From Acidovorax sp. Leaf78 (GTDB lineage Bacteria; Pseudomonadota; Gammaproteobacteria; Burkholderiales; Burkholderiaceae_C): 64,000 nt of DNA. Position 1 is the stretch's first letter. Each line of letters opens with the position of its first letter. Below, piece by piece: positions 63,704-64,000 of the stretch. The notes under the pieces were generated by a model. That model did no database searches. It was not told the origin of the DNA and saw nothing but the letters and a program-made list of their open reading frames with translations. Position numbers and translations under genes: made by a program. The DNA is taken from assembly GCF_001422735.1 (NCBI RefSeq), contig NZ_LMLZ01000020.1:952057-1016056 (forward strand), in the 5' to 3' direction.

Positions 63704-63731
63704 ACTTTCTTTCGCGTCGCCGAAAGAAAGT
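63704..63731. repeat. 11-bp perfect hairpin
   Basis: ACTTTCTTTCG (63704-63714) pairs with CGAAAGAAAGT (63721-63731) around a six-base loop. The motif, followed by 'caccaaagaaagggcgaccc', is a recurrent intergenic element that I recognise from related genomes. Function unknown. Confidence 0.75.
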
Positions 63732-63787
63732 CACCAAAGAAAGGGCGACCCCCAGTCTGCGACCCCTTCGCTGCGCTACGGGGCAGA

Positions 63788-63928
63788 CCTGCGTCGGGGC
63801 GGTTGCGGGGTGCGCCGTGGAACTCACTGCGCGCCGGCGGCGCTACGTTCAGACAGCCACGGCGAGCTAGATGACTAAGCATGCGCGCTTCGACGCGCAT
63901 GCTCACCCCGCAACCGCCCCGACGCAGG
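63788..63928. repeat. 25-bp perfect inverted repeat enclosing a second hairpin
   Basis: The arm at 63788-63812 is the exact reverse complement of 63904-63928. Just inside the right arm lies a 10-bp hairpin, AGCATGCGCG/CGCGCATGCT (63878-63887 and 63894-63903). The 91-base interior has no gene. It could be a non-autonomous mobile element, a large REP-like structure or a terminator complex. Confidence 0.85.
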
Positions 63929-64000
63929 CGCAGCCACAGGGGGTGGGAGCCGAACATCCCAACAGCCGAACAGCCACACGGGCCATCGCGTTGCTCGGCC

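Overview
The window is high-GC chromosomal DNA that reads like an Acidovorax-type member of the Comamonadaceae (Betaproteobacteria). This rests on recognition, not on a search. The pointers are the aceE-aceF-lpd operon with a lipoyl domain fused to E3, a Bug/TctC-type binding protein, a NudK, PrpE and ChrA set, and two families of short dispersed intergenic repeats that I associate with this group. One repeat is built around 'atccagcggtag', the other around 'cttcgacaggctcag'. No rRNA, tRNA, CRISPR array or intact insertion sequence was seen.

Layout. 1-9883: the 5' end of folD, a PAS-type sensor kinase/FixJ-type regulator pair, and divergently the pyruvate dehydrogenase operon closed by a strong terminator. 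9954-12823: an uncharacterised protein and an aspartokinase of the ectoine-associated subtype, with a terminator-like hairpin in its leader. 13038-21402: a seven-gene operon on the minus strand, comprising a polar-amino-acid-type ABC importer, a VOC protein, a RuBisCO-like protein and a four-carbon-acid-sugar kinase. It is faced by a LacI-type regulator, and a perfect 16-bp palindrome lies between them. It most resembles a branched sugar-acid (apionate-like) catabolic operon.

21420-25287 is an AT-rich island. It holds a compact three-gene unit (D12-class adenine DNA methyltransferase, four-helix membrane protein, DGQHR/DndB-like protein) followed by about 1 kb of sequence without a convincing gene. 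This is the best candidate for an undescribed, probably anti-phage or selfish, system.

25288-37884 is ordinary accessory chromosome: RDD and Sel1 proteins, an EamA exporter with LysR, RidA with LysR, DeoR/DUF4406/NudK, a GlsB protein, an rRNA-methyltransferase-like protein, a MerR-controlled flavodoxin cluster and an EVE protein. 38176-40006 is a second AT-rich patch with a possible toxin/immunity pair. 40231-42968 is an alkylation-repair operon (ada, 2OG oxygenase, alkB). 43248-46782 holds a DUF3592 protein and a SNF2-type helicase. 46925-51490 looks like an ester or aromatic-acid utilisation cluster (LuxR, DUF3237, Bug protein, tannase-family lipoprotein).

51589-63507 holds mixed genes: a second GlsB, a nucleotide-cyclase-like protein, an NlpC/P60 peptidase, a PQQ sugar dehydrogenase, an isochorismatase-like hydrolase, an XRE regulator with an NTF2-like protein, a GAF histidine kinase, ChrA and PrpE. 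The right end (63508-64000) is made largely of repeats.
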